38,158 bases of DNA from Oscillospiraceae bacterium (GTDB lineage Bacteria; Bacillota; Clostridia; Oscillospirales; Oscillospiraceae). The position numbers and the translations under genes are program-made. The stretch spans positions 1 through 38,158 of the forward strand of contig JAISDV010000055.1 in the NCBI GenBank assembly GCA_031264545.1. The letters run 5' to 3'. Below, piece by piece: positions 7,683-15,484 of this stretch. Each line of letters begins with the position of its first letter. Position 1 is the stretch's first letter. Under the pieces are notes generated by a model. That model saw only the letters and a program-made list of their open reading frames with translations. It had not been told where the DNA came from and searched no databases.

Positions 7683-7967
7683 ATGGTTATCTGCAATTGC
7701 CTTTTCACCAGCGAGACGACCGACATGAAAGATTTTTACCCGATCCTTTGCAGCGAGGGGCTTGTCGAAGGCTCCCGCGCCGACAAGGGAAACATCCTGT
7801 ATGATTTCTACATCAGCGCCGACGACCCAAAGCGCATGATGCTCATCGAAAAATGGGAGAGCATCGACGACCTGCAGGCACATTCCGAAACCGAGCTTTT
7901 CCAGAAATTCCGTCCCGTCTGCAAAGCGAGCGGCGTCAGAACCAAGCTTGCGATGTACGAGGAATAG
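7683..7967 (+). CDS. Antibiotic biosynthesis monooxygenase (ABM) fold small protein, YgiN-like
   Basis: A 94-residue protein matching the dimeric alpha-beta ABM/quinol-monooxygenase fold: an initial strand (MVICNCLF), the central ILYDFYISADDP strand-turn, the typical LIEKWESIDDLQAHSETE segment, and a closing helix and strand. These proteins include small quinol monooxygenases, haem-degrading enzymes and many of unknown function. In an anaerobe a true oxygenase role is doubtful. GGAGG lies 5-6 bases before the ATG, 64 bases after the CoA-transferase, and a strong terminator follows, so the two form one transcript. Function with the CoA-transferase is not known. Confidence 0.72.
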   Translation: MVICNCLFTSETTDMKDFYPILCSEGLVEGSRADKGNILYDFYISADDPKRMMLIEKWESIDDLQAHSETELFQKFRPVCKASGVRTKLAMYEE

Positions 7968-7995
7968 CGTCAAGCACCGCGGCGGCACAGCGTCC

Positions 7996-8041
7996 GCGCA
8001 GCAAAAGAGCGGGGCCCGATGGCCCCGCTCTTTTGCTGCGC
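7996..8041. terminator. Bidirectional intrinsic terminator, 21-bp perfect stem
   Basis: GCGCAGCAAAAGAGCGGGGCC and its exact complement flank the loop CGAT. The stem carries AAAAG/CTTTT blocks, so both strands present a GC core followed by a T-rich side. It separates the converging ABM gene (+) and ABC permease gene (-), whose stops are 29 and 7 bases away. Confidence 0.8.
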
Positions 8042-8047
8042 GAACTG

Positions 8048-9943
8048 TCAGTATCCGAACCCTTCGCCGGTAACGGCCGCTTTCTCGCCGGTCGTGATCT
8101 CGCGGCTCTCGCCCATGGTGCTGAGCGCGATCCCGGTGTTTTCCGTGACCCACGCGGCAGAACGCGCGGCGCTCCGCGTGAGCGTGGTATAAAAGTGGTC
8201 GAACGCGTAGCCGCCGTCGCTCCTGCGCTGTGAGACGGCGAAATTGAAGGTGCAGTCATACACGCCGCTGTAATACGCGTCGTCTGTAACGAGCCAGATC
8301 TTGCCGAGATAGCCGTCGTCAATGTCGGGAACGATGCAGTCCGTATACAGCGCGTAAGCCTGCTCCGCGCTCAGCCAGTACTCGCTGTACTCGCCCGTCT
8401 CTTTGTCAAAGTAGTTGAGGAAGGCGTCCGAGATGGCGCCGGGGGTAACCGGTATCGAGATGTTCTTGCGGTCATTGACCGCCTCGGGGACATTCAGCAG
8501 CGCGTTCAGCTCGTCAACCGTCGTCCCTGAGCTGAGGAAAATCGTGTAATTCCTGGAAAGCGTACGCGCGTCCTTATAAAAATATGTGATTTGAACACCG
8601 TAGGCGGGGGACAGATCAAAACCGGCGGCTTTACGCTCGTTTATGTCCTTTTGGGCAATGATCTCTCCGTGCAGGGCGATCAGAGCCCCGATATTATCCG
8701 CTTGTTCGAAATTCACCGATTGCCCGTTGCAGGATACCGATACGCGCTCCAGCCTGTCCGCAGCCGGAAGCTTTCGTTCGATCCCGAAAACATCGAACTC
8801 GCCGCAGAACATCAGCGCGGCGATGATAACGGCGGCGGCGCCCAGATGCAGCCAATTTTTCCGGTTGAAAACGCGGAGGGTCTTCCGCATCAGCATCTCG
8901 GCGGCAAAATAGCCGACGAAAGCGCCGAACAGCATAAACAGCAGCATGTAGACCATGCGCGCAATGCCGTAGGTCTCAGAGCCGAAGACGGCCGTGTATA
9001 TCAAAAGACCGATCACAAGCGCGCAGCCGAAGCTCAGGCAATACTTGAAAACCGGCTTGAGTGGCTTGACCGCGACGACGTCGCCGGCCGTCTCCATGCG
9101 GCGGCGCCTGATCAGCTGCACCGCGGCCAGAGCGCAGAACAGGCCGGCGGCGCCATAGCAGATGAGGGCCGTCCAGCCGTCGTAAAAGCAGCCGATCTCA
9201 ACGCTTCCGCCATCCGCAAGCCTCTCCAGAATCCCCCGCACGGACGTTCTGTCGAGGATATGCACCGGGGGAGAAAGCGGCGACAAAACAAGGCTGCCAC
9301 GCACACTGACACCGTAAATAAACAGACTCATAGCGGTCCGGACAAGGTATTCCACCACATACACCGTAAAGTTCAGCACGGCGTATACCAGCGGCAGCAC
9401 GAGCACATGCCCGGTCAGGCTCGCGCAGAGCGCGGCAAAGCCGAAATAAAACAGCCCGAAAAGGCAGGTCATCGCGAACCACTGGAGGACGAAGCCGGCC
9501 AGGGCGGGAAGCCCGTAGGCCGAGACGACGCCTATGGTCACGAGGGCGATAACGGCGTTGCCCGCGAACAGCCAGAACAGCCCGGAGCCGAACAGCGAAA
9601 GGAAAACGCCCTCGCGCCTGATCGGCAGGGAGCAGTACATTGAAACGCTGCGCGCGGTATAAAGATAGCTGAAAGCGGCCATCGCGAGGATAAGCGCGAA
9701 ACCGGCGGACAGGATGAGCCCGCCGTACAGGCCGGCCTCGAGAATGTTCTGTCCGGCCCGGGCGAGCAGGACCCGCAGATTCCCGCCTAAGAAATCGTCG
9801 ATAAGATAATATTGAAGATTGTTGGCCGTCGCGACGGGCAGAACAACGAGCCAGACGGCGACATATGCCGCCAAAATCGGCCAGAAGCGCCTGGGAAGCT
9901 CAAAAAACAAGGTCCTGTTAAAGAATGATGTCTTTGATTTCAT
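8048..9943 (-). CDS. ABC-2 type transporter permease with large C-terminal soluble domain
   Basis: A 631-residue integral membrane protein, last gene of a GntR-ATPase-permease operon. Hydrophobic segments begin about 20 residues in (FWPILAAYVAVWLVVLPVA), with further clusters covering the first 370 residues (for example GLILSAGFALILAMAAFSYL, YCLSFGCALVIGLLIYTAVF and WLHLGAAAVIIAALMFCGEF). About 240 residues without membrane segments then follow, probably outside the cell. I choose the ATG at 9943 because GGGAGGCG lies 6-7 bases upstream; a longer reading adds 13 unsupported residues. It overlaps the end of the ATPase gene by 26 bases. Role: substrate-binding and translocation half of an exporter, substrate unknown, often envelope stress or peptide-antibiotic related in this type of operon. 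Confidence 0.8.
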   Translation of the reverse strand: MKSKTSFFNRTLFFELPRRFWPILAAYVAVWLVVLPVATANNLQYYLIDDFLGGNLRVLLARAGQNILEAGLYGGLILSAGFALILAMAAFSYLYTARSVSMYCSLPIRREGVFLSLFGSGLFWLFAGNAVIALVTIGVVSAYGLPALAGFVLQWFAMTCLFGLFYFGFAALCASLTGHVLVLPLVYAVLNFTVYVVEYLVRTAMSLFIYGVSVRGSLVLSPLSPPVHILDRTSVRGILERLADGGSVEIGCFYDGWTALICYGAAGLFCALAAVQLIRRRRMETAGDVVAVKPLKPVFKYCLSFGCALVIGLLIYTAVFGSETYGIARMVYMLLFMLFGAFVGYFAAEMLMRKTLRVFNRKNWLHLGAAAVIIAALMFCGEFDVFGIERKLPAADRLERVSVSCNGQSVNFEQADNIGALIALHGEIIAQKDINERKAAGFDLSPAYGVQITYFYKDARTLSRNYTIFLSSGTTVDELNALLNVPEAVNDRKNISIPVTPGAISDAFLNYFDKETGEYSEYWLSAEQAYALYTDCIVPDIDDGYLGKIWLVTDDAYYSGVYDCTFNFAVSQRRSDGGYAFDHFYTTLTRSAARSAAWVTENTGIALSTMGESREITTGEKAAVTGEGFGY

Positions 9944-10811
9944 AGTGCTCGCCTCCCAGCTCATAAATGAATATTTCCTCAAGTGTCAGGGGTATAACGT
10001 CCATAAACAGCGGCTCGCGGGTGGCGAGCTTATTCGTGATCTCCTCGCGGCTGCCCCGGACAATGATCGTCTGCAGCCGGCCTGTGCTGCCGCGATGCAA
10101 GACCTGCAGGTCCTCCGGCAGCTCTTCGCCGTCCGGCAGGGCGAGCTGTACCTTCGCGATATTGTCCTGCAGGTCGGAGAGCCTGCGTTCCAGCAGGAGC
10201 CGGCCGCGGTGCATGATCCCGACGTGGTCGCAGACGTCCTCCAGCTCGCGGAGATTGTGTGAGGAGACGAGAACGGTCGTCCCGTTTTCCGCGACGTCCG
10301 CCATCAGGATGCTCCAGACCTGGCGGCGCATCACGGGGTCAAGTCCGTCCACGGGCTCGTCCAGCACCAGCACCCGCGGGCACATGGAAACGGTCAGCCG
10401 GAAGGCCGCCTGCTTCTGCATACCCTTGGAAAGACTGCGCATTTTGGCGTTTTCATTCAGGTCAAAGGCCTGGCGCAGCTTTTCAAAGCGCTCGGTCGAA
10501 AAGCCGGGGCAGACGCCCTTATAAAATTTCATCATATCCCTGAGCGTGGCCTGTGTGAAAAAAAACACGTCGTCGGGGATATACGCGATATCCTTTTTGA
10601 CCGCCGGGTTTTCAAAAACCGGCTGGCCGTTTACGAGGACCTCGCCCTCGTCCTGGCGGAAAATGCCGGTGATATGGCGGATAATGGTCGATTTTCCCGC
10701 GCCGTTCGGCCCGACCAGACCATAGATCGCGCCCTGCGGAACATGCAGAGAGAGCTTATTCAGCGCCGTAAAGCCCTCAAAGGTCTTAACGACGTTTTTG
10801 ACCTCTATCAT
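9918..10811 (-). CDS. ABC transporter ATP-binding protein (YtrB/CcmA-like)
   Basis: A 297-residue nucleotide-binding subunit for the adjoining permease. Walker A is GPNGAGKST at 34-42, the signature is LSKGMQKQ (a degenerate LSGGQ), Walker B is VLVLDEPVDGLD, and the H-loop is in TVLVSSHNLREL. The last 90 residues are a C-terminal regulatory extension common in drug- and stress-related ABC-2 exporters. Its ATG overlaps the TGA of the GntR gene (ATGA), so the two are translationally coupled. Confidence 0.9.
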   Translation of the reverse strand: MIEVKNVVKTFEGFTALNKLSLHVPQGAIYGLVGPNGAGKSTIIRHITGIFRQDEGEVLVNGQPVFENPAVKKDIAYIPDDVFFFTQATLRDMMKFYKGVCPGFSTERFEKLRQAFDLNENAKMRSLSKGMQKQAAFRLTVSMCPRVLVLDEPVDGLDPVMRRQVWSILMADVAENGTTVLVSSHNLRELEDVCDHVGIMHRGRLLLERRLSDLQDNIAKVQLALPDGEELPEDLQVLHRGSTGRLQTIIVRGSREEITNKLATREPLFMDVIPLTLEEIFIYELGGEHYEIKDIIL

Positions 10812-11182
10812 ACCTTTCCCTCCTTTTTAACAAAATCCATGATATGCGCGCAAAGCGTCTCCGCCGTCACGCCAAGATGCAGAATTTCGGCCGCCGCCGC
10901 GTCGAGCTGCCCGAAAAGCTGGGTCTTCCGGAGCTGCAGCGCCTCCTGGCATTCACTGACAAAGCTGCCTTTTCCGGATACGGAATAAACATAGCCTTCG
11001 GCTTCCAGCTCTCTGTACGCCCTCTGTATCGTGTTCGGGTTGATTGCGAGCTGAGCCGCAAGGTCGCGGACGGAGGGGATCTTTTCATCCGCTTTTATCG
11101 CGCCCGCTATGATCGCCCGGCGCAGGCTGTCCCTGACCTGTTCGTAAATGGGACGCGGATCTCTGTAATTGATTGTGAACAA
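10808..11182 (-). CDS. GntR-family regulator, YtrA subfamily
   Basis: A 124-residue repressor. An N-terminal winged helix (PIYEQVRDSLRRAIIAGAIK, then the recognition region IPSVRDLAAQLAINPNTIQRAYRELEAEG) is followed by a short 45-residue dimerisation tail instead of a ligand domain, as in the YtrA subgroup. These usually repress their own ABC exporter operon. The start is TTG at 11182, preceded by GGGGGTG. A dyad over the transcription start is the likely operator. Confidence 0.87.
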   Translation of the reverse strand: MFTINYRDPRPIYEQVRDSLRRAIIAGAIKADEKIPSVRDLAAQLAINPNTIQRAYRELEAEGYVYSVSGKGSFVSECQEALQLRKTQLFGQLDAAAAEILHLGVTAETLCAHIMDFVKKEGKV

Positions 11183-11210
11183 ACAAGCACCCCCAAGACC
11201 GAATTCATCT

Positions 11211-11262
11211 GTACTACTTGTGCTAATACACTAAATGTATGACAATTTGCGGAAAAAGTCAA
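11211..11262 (-). promoter_or_regulatory. Promoter and putative operator of the GntR-ABC operon
   Basis: On the - strand TTGACT (11257-11262), a 17-base spacer and TACATT (11234-11239) form the promoter. Just downstream, GTACTA and TAATAC (11211-11229) are a near-perfect dyad with a 7-base centre over the expected start site. That is a natural place for autorepression by the YtrA-type regulator. Confidence 0.55.
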
Positions 11263-11370
11263 GTCTTTTTTCCGGCCTTTTTTCTGGCCGGACCGCCGTC
11301 CTTATCTGATACGCGTAAAATACGCGTTAAATGAGAACCTTCACTCTTCAAACCTGAATTCAAGTTCTCA

Positions 11371-11399
11371 TTGCACAGCGCGGAAACTTGCGCTATAAT
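11371..11399 (+). promoter_or_regulatory. Promoter of mnmG
   Basis: TTGCAC (11371-11376), a 17-base spacer and a consensus TATAAT (11394-11399), about 70 bases before the mnmG ATG. Upstream lie a direct repeat of ACGCGT (11311-11316 and 11322-11327) and the inverted arms GAGAAC/GTTCTC (11333-11338 and 11364-11369), possibly regulatory. Nothing else is seen in the 288-base gap with the GntR gene. Confidence 0.65.
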
Positions 11400-11470
11400 A
11401 AGGACTCGAATCTACCATACCGGTTCTTATGGATTACGCGCGCCGGGCGCGCGGCGGAGGCTTGTTTTGT

Positions 11471-13396
11471 ATGAATTATGACGCCGGAAACTGTGACGTC
11501 GCGGTCATCGGTGCGGGTCACGCGGGGATCGAGGCCGCGCTCGCCTGTGCCCGCATGGGGCTCGACACGGCGCTCTTCACAATAAATCTCGATACCTGCG
11601 GCAATATGCCCTGCAATCCGGCCATCGGCGGCACGGGCAAGGGCCAGCTCGTGCGCGAGCTGGATGCGCTCGGCGGCGAGATGGCCGTCGCGGCGGACGG
11701 GGCCTGCATCCAGTACCGGATGCTGAATCTCGGGAAAGGCCCCGCGGTGCATTCCCTCCGCGCTCAGGCGGACAGGCGCAAATATCAGAGTTTGATGAAG
11801 CACACGCTGGAGCTGCAGGACAGGCTCCGCGTCAAGCAGGCGGAAATCGTCGAAATCGGCGCGGAAAACGGCGCGGTATCCTTCGTGCGGACGCACAACG
11901 GCGCGCGGTATCTCTGCAGGGCGGCCATCGTCTGCACCGGGACTTATCTCAGGGGACGGGTGATTGTCGGTGATAGTCTGCGCGAATCGGGACCGGACGG
12001 GGTCGCGGCGGCCGGCCCGCTCAGCGCCTGTCTCGGGACGCTCGGCCTGAGCCTTCGGCGCTTCAAAACCGGCACGCCGCCGCGCGTCAACCGCAGGACG
12101 GTCGATTTTTCAAAAATGACGCTTCAGCCGGGCGACGAAACGATCGTGCCCTTTTCTTTCCGGACTTCGCATGCGCTGGAAAACCGCGCGGTCTGCTACC
12201 TGACCTATACCAACGTGCATACGCACGAGATCATCCGGCGGAACCTCCGCCGCAGCCCGCTGTTCAGCGGGGTGATAGCGGGCGTCGGCCCGCGTTACTG
12301 CCCGTCGATCGAGGACAAGGTCGTCCGTTTTGCCGATAAAACGCGTCATCAGCTCTTTATCGAGCCAATGGGGCTGGACACGGAGGAGCTCTATATTCAG
12401 GGCCTCTCGTCCTCACTGCCTGAGGATGTGCAGACCGAAATGCTGCATACGATCCCGGGTCTGGAGCGGGCGGAGATCACGCGGCCGGCCTATGCCATCG
12501 AATACGACTGCGTCGATCCGACGGAGCTTTACGCGACGCTGGAGACGAAGAAAATCCCGGGGCTTTACGGCGCGGGCCAGTTCAACGGCTCCTCCGGCTA
12601 TGAGGAAGCCGCGGCTCAGGGCCTTATCGCCGGCGTCAACGCCGCTTTGAAGCTTCGGGGCGAGGAACCGCTCATCCTTCGCCGGAGCGACGGCTATATC
12701 GGCACGCTTATTGACGACCTTGTGACCAAGGGCACGAACGAGCCCTACCGTATGATGACCTCGCGCGCGGAATACAGGCTCCTGCTCAGGCAGGACAACG
12801 CCGATCTCCGGCTGTCGCACTACGGCCTGCGCGTCGGCCTGGTGTCCGAAGCGCGGCACGCCGCCGTACTTGAAAAATATGCCGCCGTGGCGCGAGAGCT
12901 TGAGCGGCTGGAAAGCAGCTTTGTCCCGCCGTCCGAGGCGCTCGGCGCGCTGTTGCTCGGAAAGGAAACCCCGCCCCCGGCATCGGGCATCAGCCTGGCC
13001 GCCCTGATCCGGCGGCCGCAGATCGGTTACGACGAGCTGGCGCCCTTCGACAGAGCGCGGCCGCGGCTTCCCCGCGCCGTGACCGAGCAGGTGGAAATAC
13101 AGCTCAAATACGCCGGTTATATCGACCGGCAGCTCCGGCAGATCAAGGCGTTTACCCGGATGGAGAGCCGCCGGCTGCCCGAGGACATCGACTACGGCGC
13201 GGTGCGGGGCCTCCGCACAGAAGCCAGACAGAAGCTCGGGAAAATCAGGCCCGCAAGCTTCGGGCAGGCGGGACGCATTTCCGGCGTTTCCCCCGCGGAC
13301 CTCGCCGCGCTCATGGTCTATACCGAAAGCCGGGAGCCGGAGCGGGCGGAGAAAGCCCAGACCCCGGCGGGGAGACAGGGACCTCAGCCAAGCTGA
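11471..13396 (+). CDS. mnmG: tRNA uridine-34 carboxymethylaminomethyl modification enzyme MnmG (GidA)
   Basis: A 641-residue FAD protein that, with the GTPase MnmE, builds the cmnm5 group on wobble U34 of several tRNAs. The FAD-binding start VIGAGHAGIEAALACARMG is near residue 12. Other family blocks are GNMPCNPAIGG, CTGTYLRG, the RYCPSIEDKVVRF block and FNGSSGYEEAAAQGLIAG. The C-terminal helical domain continues to about residue 615, followed by a short charged tail (SREPERAEKAQ). The ATG at 11471 is preferred over one 42 bases upstream because GGAGG sits 10 bases before it. It has its own strong promoter and a terminator after it, so it is monocistronic. mnmE is not in the window. Confidence 0.96.
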   Translation: MNYDAGNCDVAVIGAGHAGIEAALACARMGLDTALFTINLDTCGNMPCNPAIGGTGKGQLVRELDALGGEMAVAADGACIQYRMLNLGKGPAVHSLRAQADRRKYQSLMKHTLELQDRLRVKQAEIVEIGAENGAVSFVRTHNGARYLCRAAIVCTGTYLRGRVIVGDSLRESGPDGVAAAGPLSACLGTLGLSLRRFKTGTPPRVNRRTVDFSKMTLQPGDETIVPFSFRTSHALENRAVCYLTYTNVHTHEIIRRNLRRSPLFSGVIAGVGPRYCPSIEDKVVRFADKTRHQLFIEPMGLDTEELYIQGLSSSLPEDVQTEMLHTIPGLERAEITRPAYAIEYDCVDPTELYATLETKKIPGLYGAGQFNGSSGYEEAAAQGLIAGVNAALKLRGEEPLILRRSDGYIGTLIDDLVTKGTNEPYRMMTSRAEYRLLLRQDNADLRLSHYGLRVGLVSEARHAAVLEKYAAVARELERLESSFVPPSEALGALLLGKETPPPASGISLAALIRRPQIGYDELAPFDRARPRLPRAVTEQVEIQLKYAGYIDRQLRQIKAFTRMESRRLPEDIDYGAVRGLRTEARQKLGKIRPASFGQAGRISGVSPADLAALMVYTESREPERAEKAQTPAGRQGPQPS

Positions 13397-13404
13397 CATC
13401 CCGC

Positions 13405-13436
13405 AAAAAAGCGGCGTCCCTTAACGCCGCTTTTTT
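13405..13436. terminator. Bidirectional intrinsic terminator between mnmG and metG
   Basis: AAAAAAGCGGCGT and ACGCCGCTTTTTT flank a 6-base loop, giving a GC core with A6/T6 arms. It works in either direction, ending mnmG (+) and metG (-), whose stops lie 8 and 26 bases away. Confidence 0.87.
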
Positions 13437-13462
13437 ACCTGTTATCAGACCGGTTTGTCTCC

Positions 13463-15391
13463 TCAGCAGATGATCGCGCCGGCAGGCACGGCGTCGTCCA
13501 GCATGAGCAGATCGAGCCGGCCGTCCTTCTCGGCGGACAGGAGCATGCCGTCGGACGCCTCGCCCATCATCCTGCGCGGCGGCAGGTTCGTGCAGGCGAC
13601 GACGGTTTTTCCGATAAGCGCCTCGGGCTTATAGAAGTTCGCGATACCGGAGAAGATCCGGCGCTCGGTTCCCGAGCCGTCGTCGAGCCGGAATTTCAGG
13701 AGCTTTTCGGATTTTTTGACCGTTTCGCAGGCAAGCACCTTGCAGACCGTCAGGCGCACCTTCGCAAATTCATCAATCGTGATCGGCGCGGCCTCCGGAA
13801 GCGCCTCCGCCTCCGCCGGGGCGCAAAGCGTTTCAAGATACCGCAGCTCCTTTTCGAGATCAATGCGCGGAAAGAGCGTTTCACCCCTGGTAACCGAAAC
13901 ATCCGCGGGCAGCGCGCCGAACACGGCGGCGCTGTCCCAGCTTTTCGCGCGCTCGGGCGTCCCGGTCTGGACAAAGGCCCTGGCGCAGCTCTCAGGCGTG
14001 AAAGGCTGGAGCAGGATGGTCGCGATACGGATCGTCTCGAGCAGGTTATACATGACGGACGCGAGCCGCGGCTTTTTCGCCGTGTCCCTGGCGAGCACCC
14101 AGGGGGTGGTTTCGTCGATATACTTGTTGGCGCGGGAGATGACCTTAAAGACCGCAAGCAGCGCGGACTGGGGCATAAAGCCGTCCATGTCCCGCGCATA
14201 AAGCCCGCGCAGGGCGCCGGCCATGCCGACGAGCTCGCTGTCGGCGGGGTCCGCCTCACGTTCCGCGGGAAGCCGTCCGCCGAAATACTTCAGGACCATC
14301 GCGACCGTGCGGGAAAGCAGATTGCCGTAATCGTTGGCGAGGTCCGCGTTGATCCGGTTTATCAGGGCTTCGTTTGAAAAGCTGCCGTCGGAGCCGAGCG
14401 GGAACTCGCGCATCAGGAAATAGCGCAGGCTGTCCACGCCGTAGCGCTGCGACAGCAGATAGGGATCGACGACATTCCCCTTGGATTTGCTCATTTTACC
14501 GCCGTCCATCAGCAGCCAGCCGTGGCCGTAGACCTTTTTCGGCATCGGCAGCGCCAGGCTCATGAGCACGGCCGGCCAGATAATTGCGTGGAAGCGCACG
14601 ATTTCCTTGCCGACCATGTGGACGGCCGGCCAGTATTTGCCGAAATCCCCGTATCGGTCATTATCGTAGCCGAGCGCGGTGATATAGTTTGAAAGCGCGT
14701 CGATCCAGACGTATACGACATGTCCGGGATCGAAGTCGACGGGGATTCCCCAGGTAAAGCTCGTGCGCGAGACGCAGAGGTCCTCCAGCCCCGGCTTGAT
14801 GAAATTGTTGATCATTTCATTGACACGGGAGACCGGCTCGAGGAAGCCGGGGGTTTCAAGCAGGGCCTGAACCCTGCCGGCATAGCTTGAGAGCCTGAAA
14901 AAATAGGCCTCCTCCTCCGCGTCGCGGACCTCGCGCCCGCAGTCGGGACACCTGCCCGCCGCAAGCTGGCTCTCCGTCCAGAAGCTCTCGCAGGGCGTAC
15001 AGTACTTGCCCTTGTAGGCGCCCTTGTAAATGTCGCCCTTATCGTACAGCTTCCTGAAAATTTTCTGGATCGCCGAGACATGGTAATCGTCCGTCGTGCG
15101 GATGAAGCGGTCGTTTGAGATGTTCATGAGCTTCCACAAGTCGCGGATGCCGCCCTTGCCCTCGACGATCTCGTCGACGAAGCGTTTGGGCGAAACGCCC
15201 TCTGCCCTGGCCTTCTCCTCAATCTTCTGCCCATGCTCGTCCGTGCCGGTGAGGAACAGTACATCATAGCCGCACATTCGCTTATAGCGGGCAAGCGTGT
15301 CCGTCGCAACGGTGCAGTAAGCGTGCCCGATATGCAGCTTATCCGACGGGTAGTAAATCGGGGTGGTGATGTAGAACGTTCCTTTATGCAT
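13463..15391 (-). CDS. metG: Methionyl-tRNA synthetase
   Basis: A 642-residue class I aminoacyl-tRNA synthetase that charges tRNA(Met). The HIGH motif is HIGHAYC at about 18-24 and the KMSKS loop is GGKMSKSKGN near 300. Zinc-knuckle cysteines are visible in YCTPCESFW and RCPDCGRE. The anticodon-binding helical domain is followed by a C-terminal EMAP/Trbp111-like tRNA-binding domain (about 540-642, FAKVRLTVCKVL and FSGIANFY). The ATG at 15391 follows AGGAGGCAACACC; an upstream in-frame start lacks such a site. Last of a - strand run hemW-vanW-metG. Confidence 0.97.
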   Translation of the reverse strand: MHKGTFYITTPIYYPSDKLHIGHAYCTVATDTLARYKRMCGYDVLFLTGTDEHGQKIEEKARAEGVSPKRFVDEIVEGKGGIRDLWKLMNISNDRFIRTTDDYHVSAIQKIFRKLYDKGDIYKGAYKGKYCTPCESFWTESQLAAGRCPDCGREVRDAEEEAYFFRLSSYAGRVQALLETPGFLEPVSRVNEMINNFIKPGLEDLCVSRTSFTWGIPVDFDPGHVVYVWIDALSNYITALGYDNDRYGDFGKYWPAVHMVGKEIVRFHAIIWPAVLMSLALPMPKKVYGHGWLLMDGGKMSKSKGNVVDPYLLSQRYGVDSLRYFLMREFPLGSDGSFSNEALINRINADLANDYGNLLSRTVAMVLKYFGGRLPAEREADPADSELVGMAGALRGLYARDMDGFMPQSALLAVFKVISRANKYIDETTPWVLARDTAKKPRLASVMYNLLETIRIATILLQPFTPESCARAFVQTGTPERAKSWDSAAVFGALPADVSVTRGETLFPRIDLEKELRYLETLCAPAEAEALPEAAPITIDEFAKVRLTVCKVLACETVKKSEKLLKFRLDDGSGTERRIFSGIANFYKPEALIGKTVVACTNLPPRRMMGEASDGMLLSAEKDGRLDLLMLDDAVPAGAIIC

Positions 15392-15484
15392 GGTGTTGCC
15401 TCCTATTATCCGGCACAAGCGAGTTCTTGACTCCCGCGTGTGCGCCGTGTCAGAAAAATCGCGTCAGGGCCAGCGGCTCCGCTG

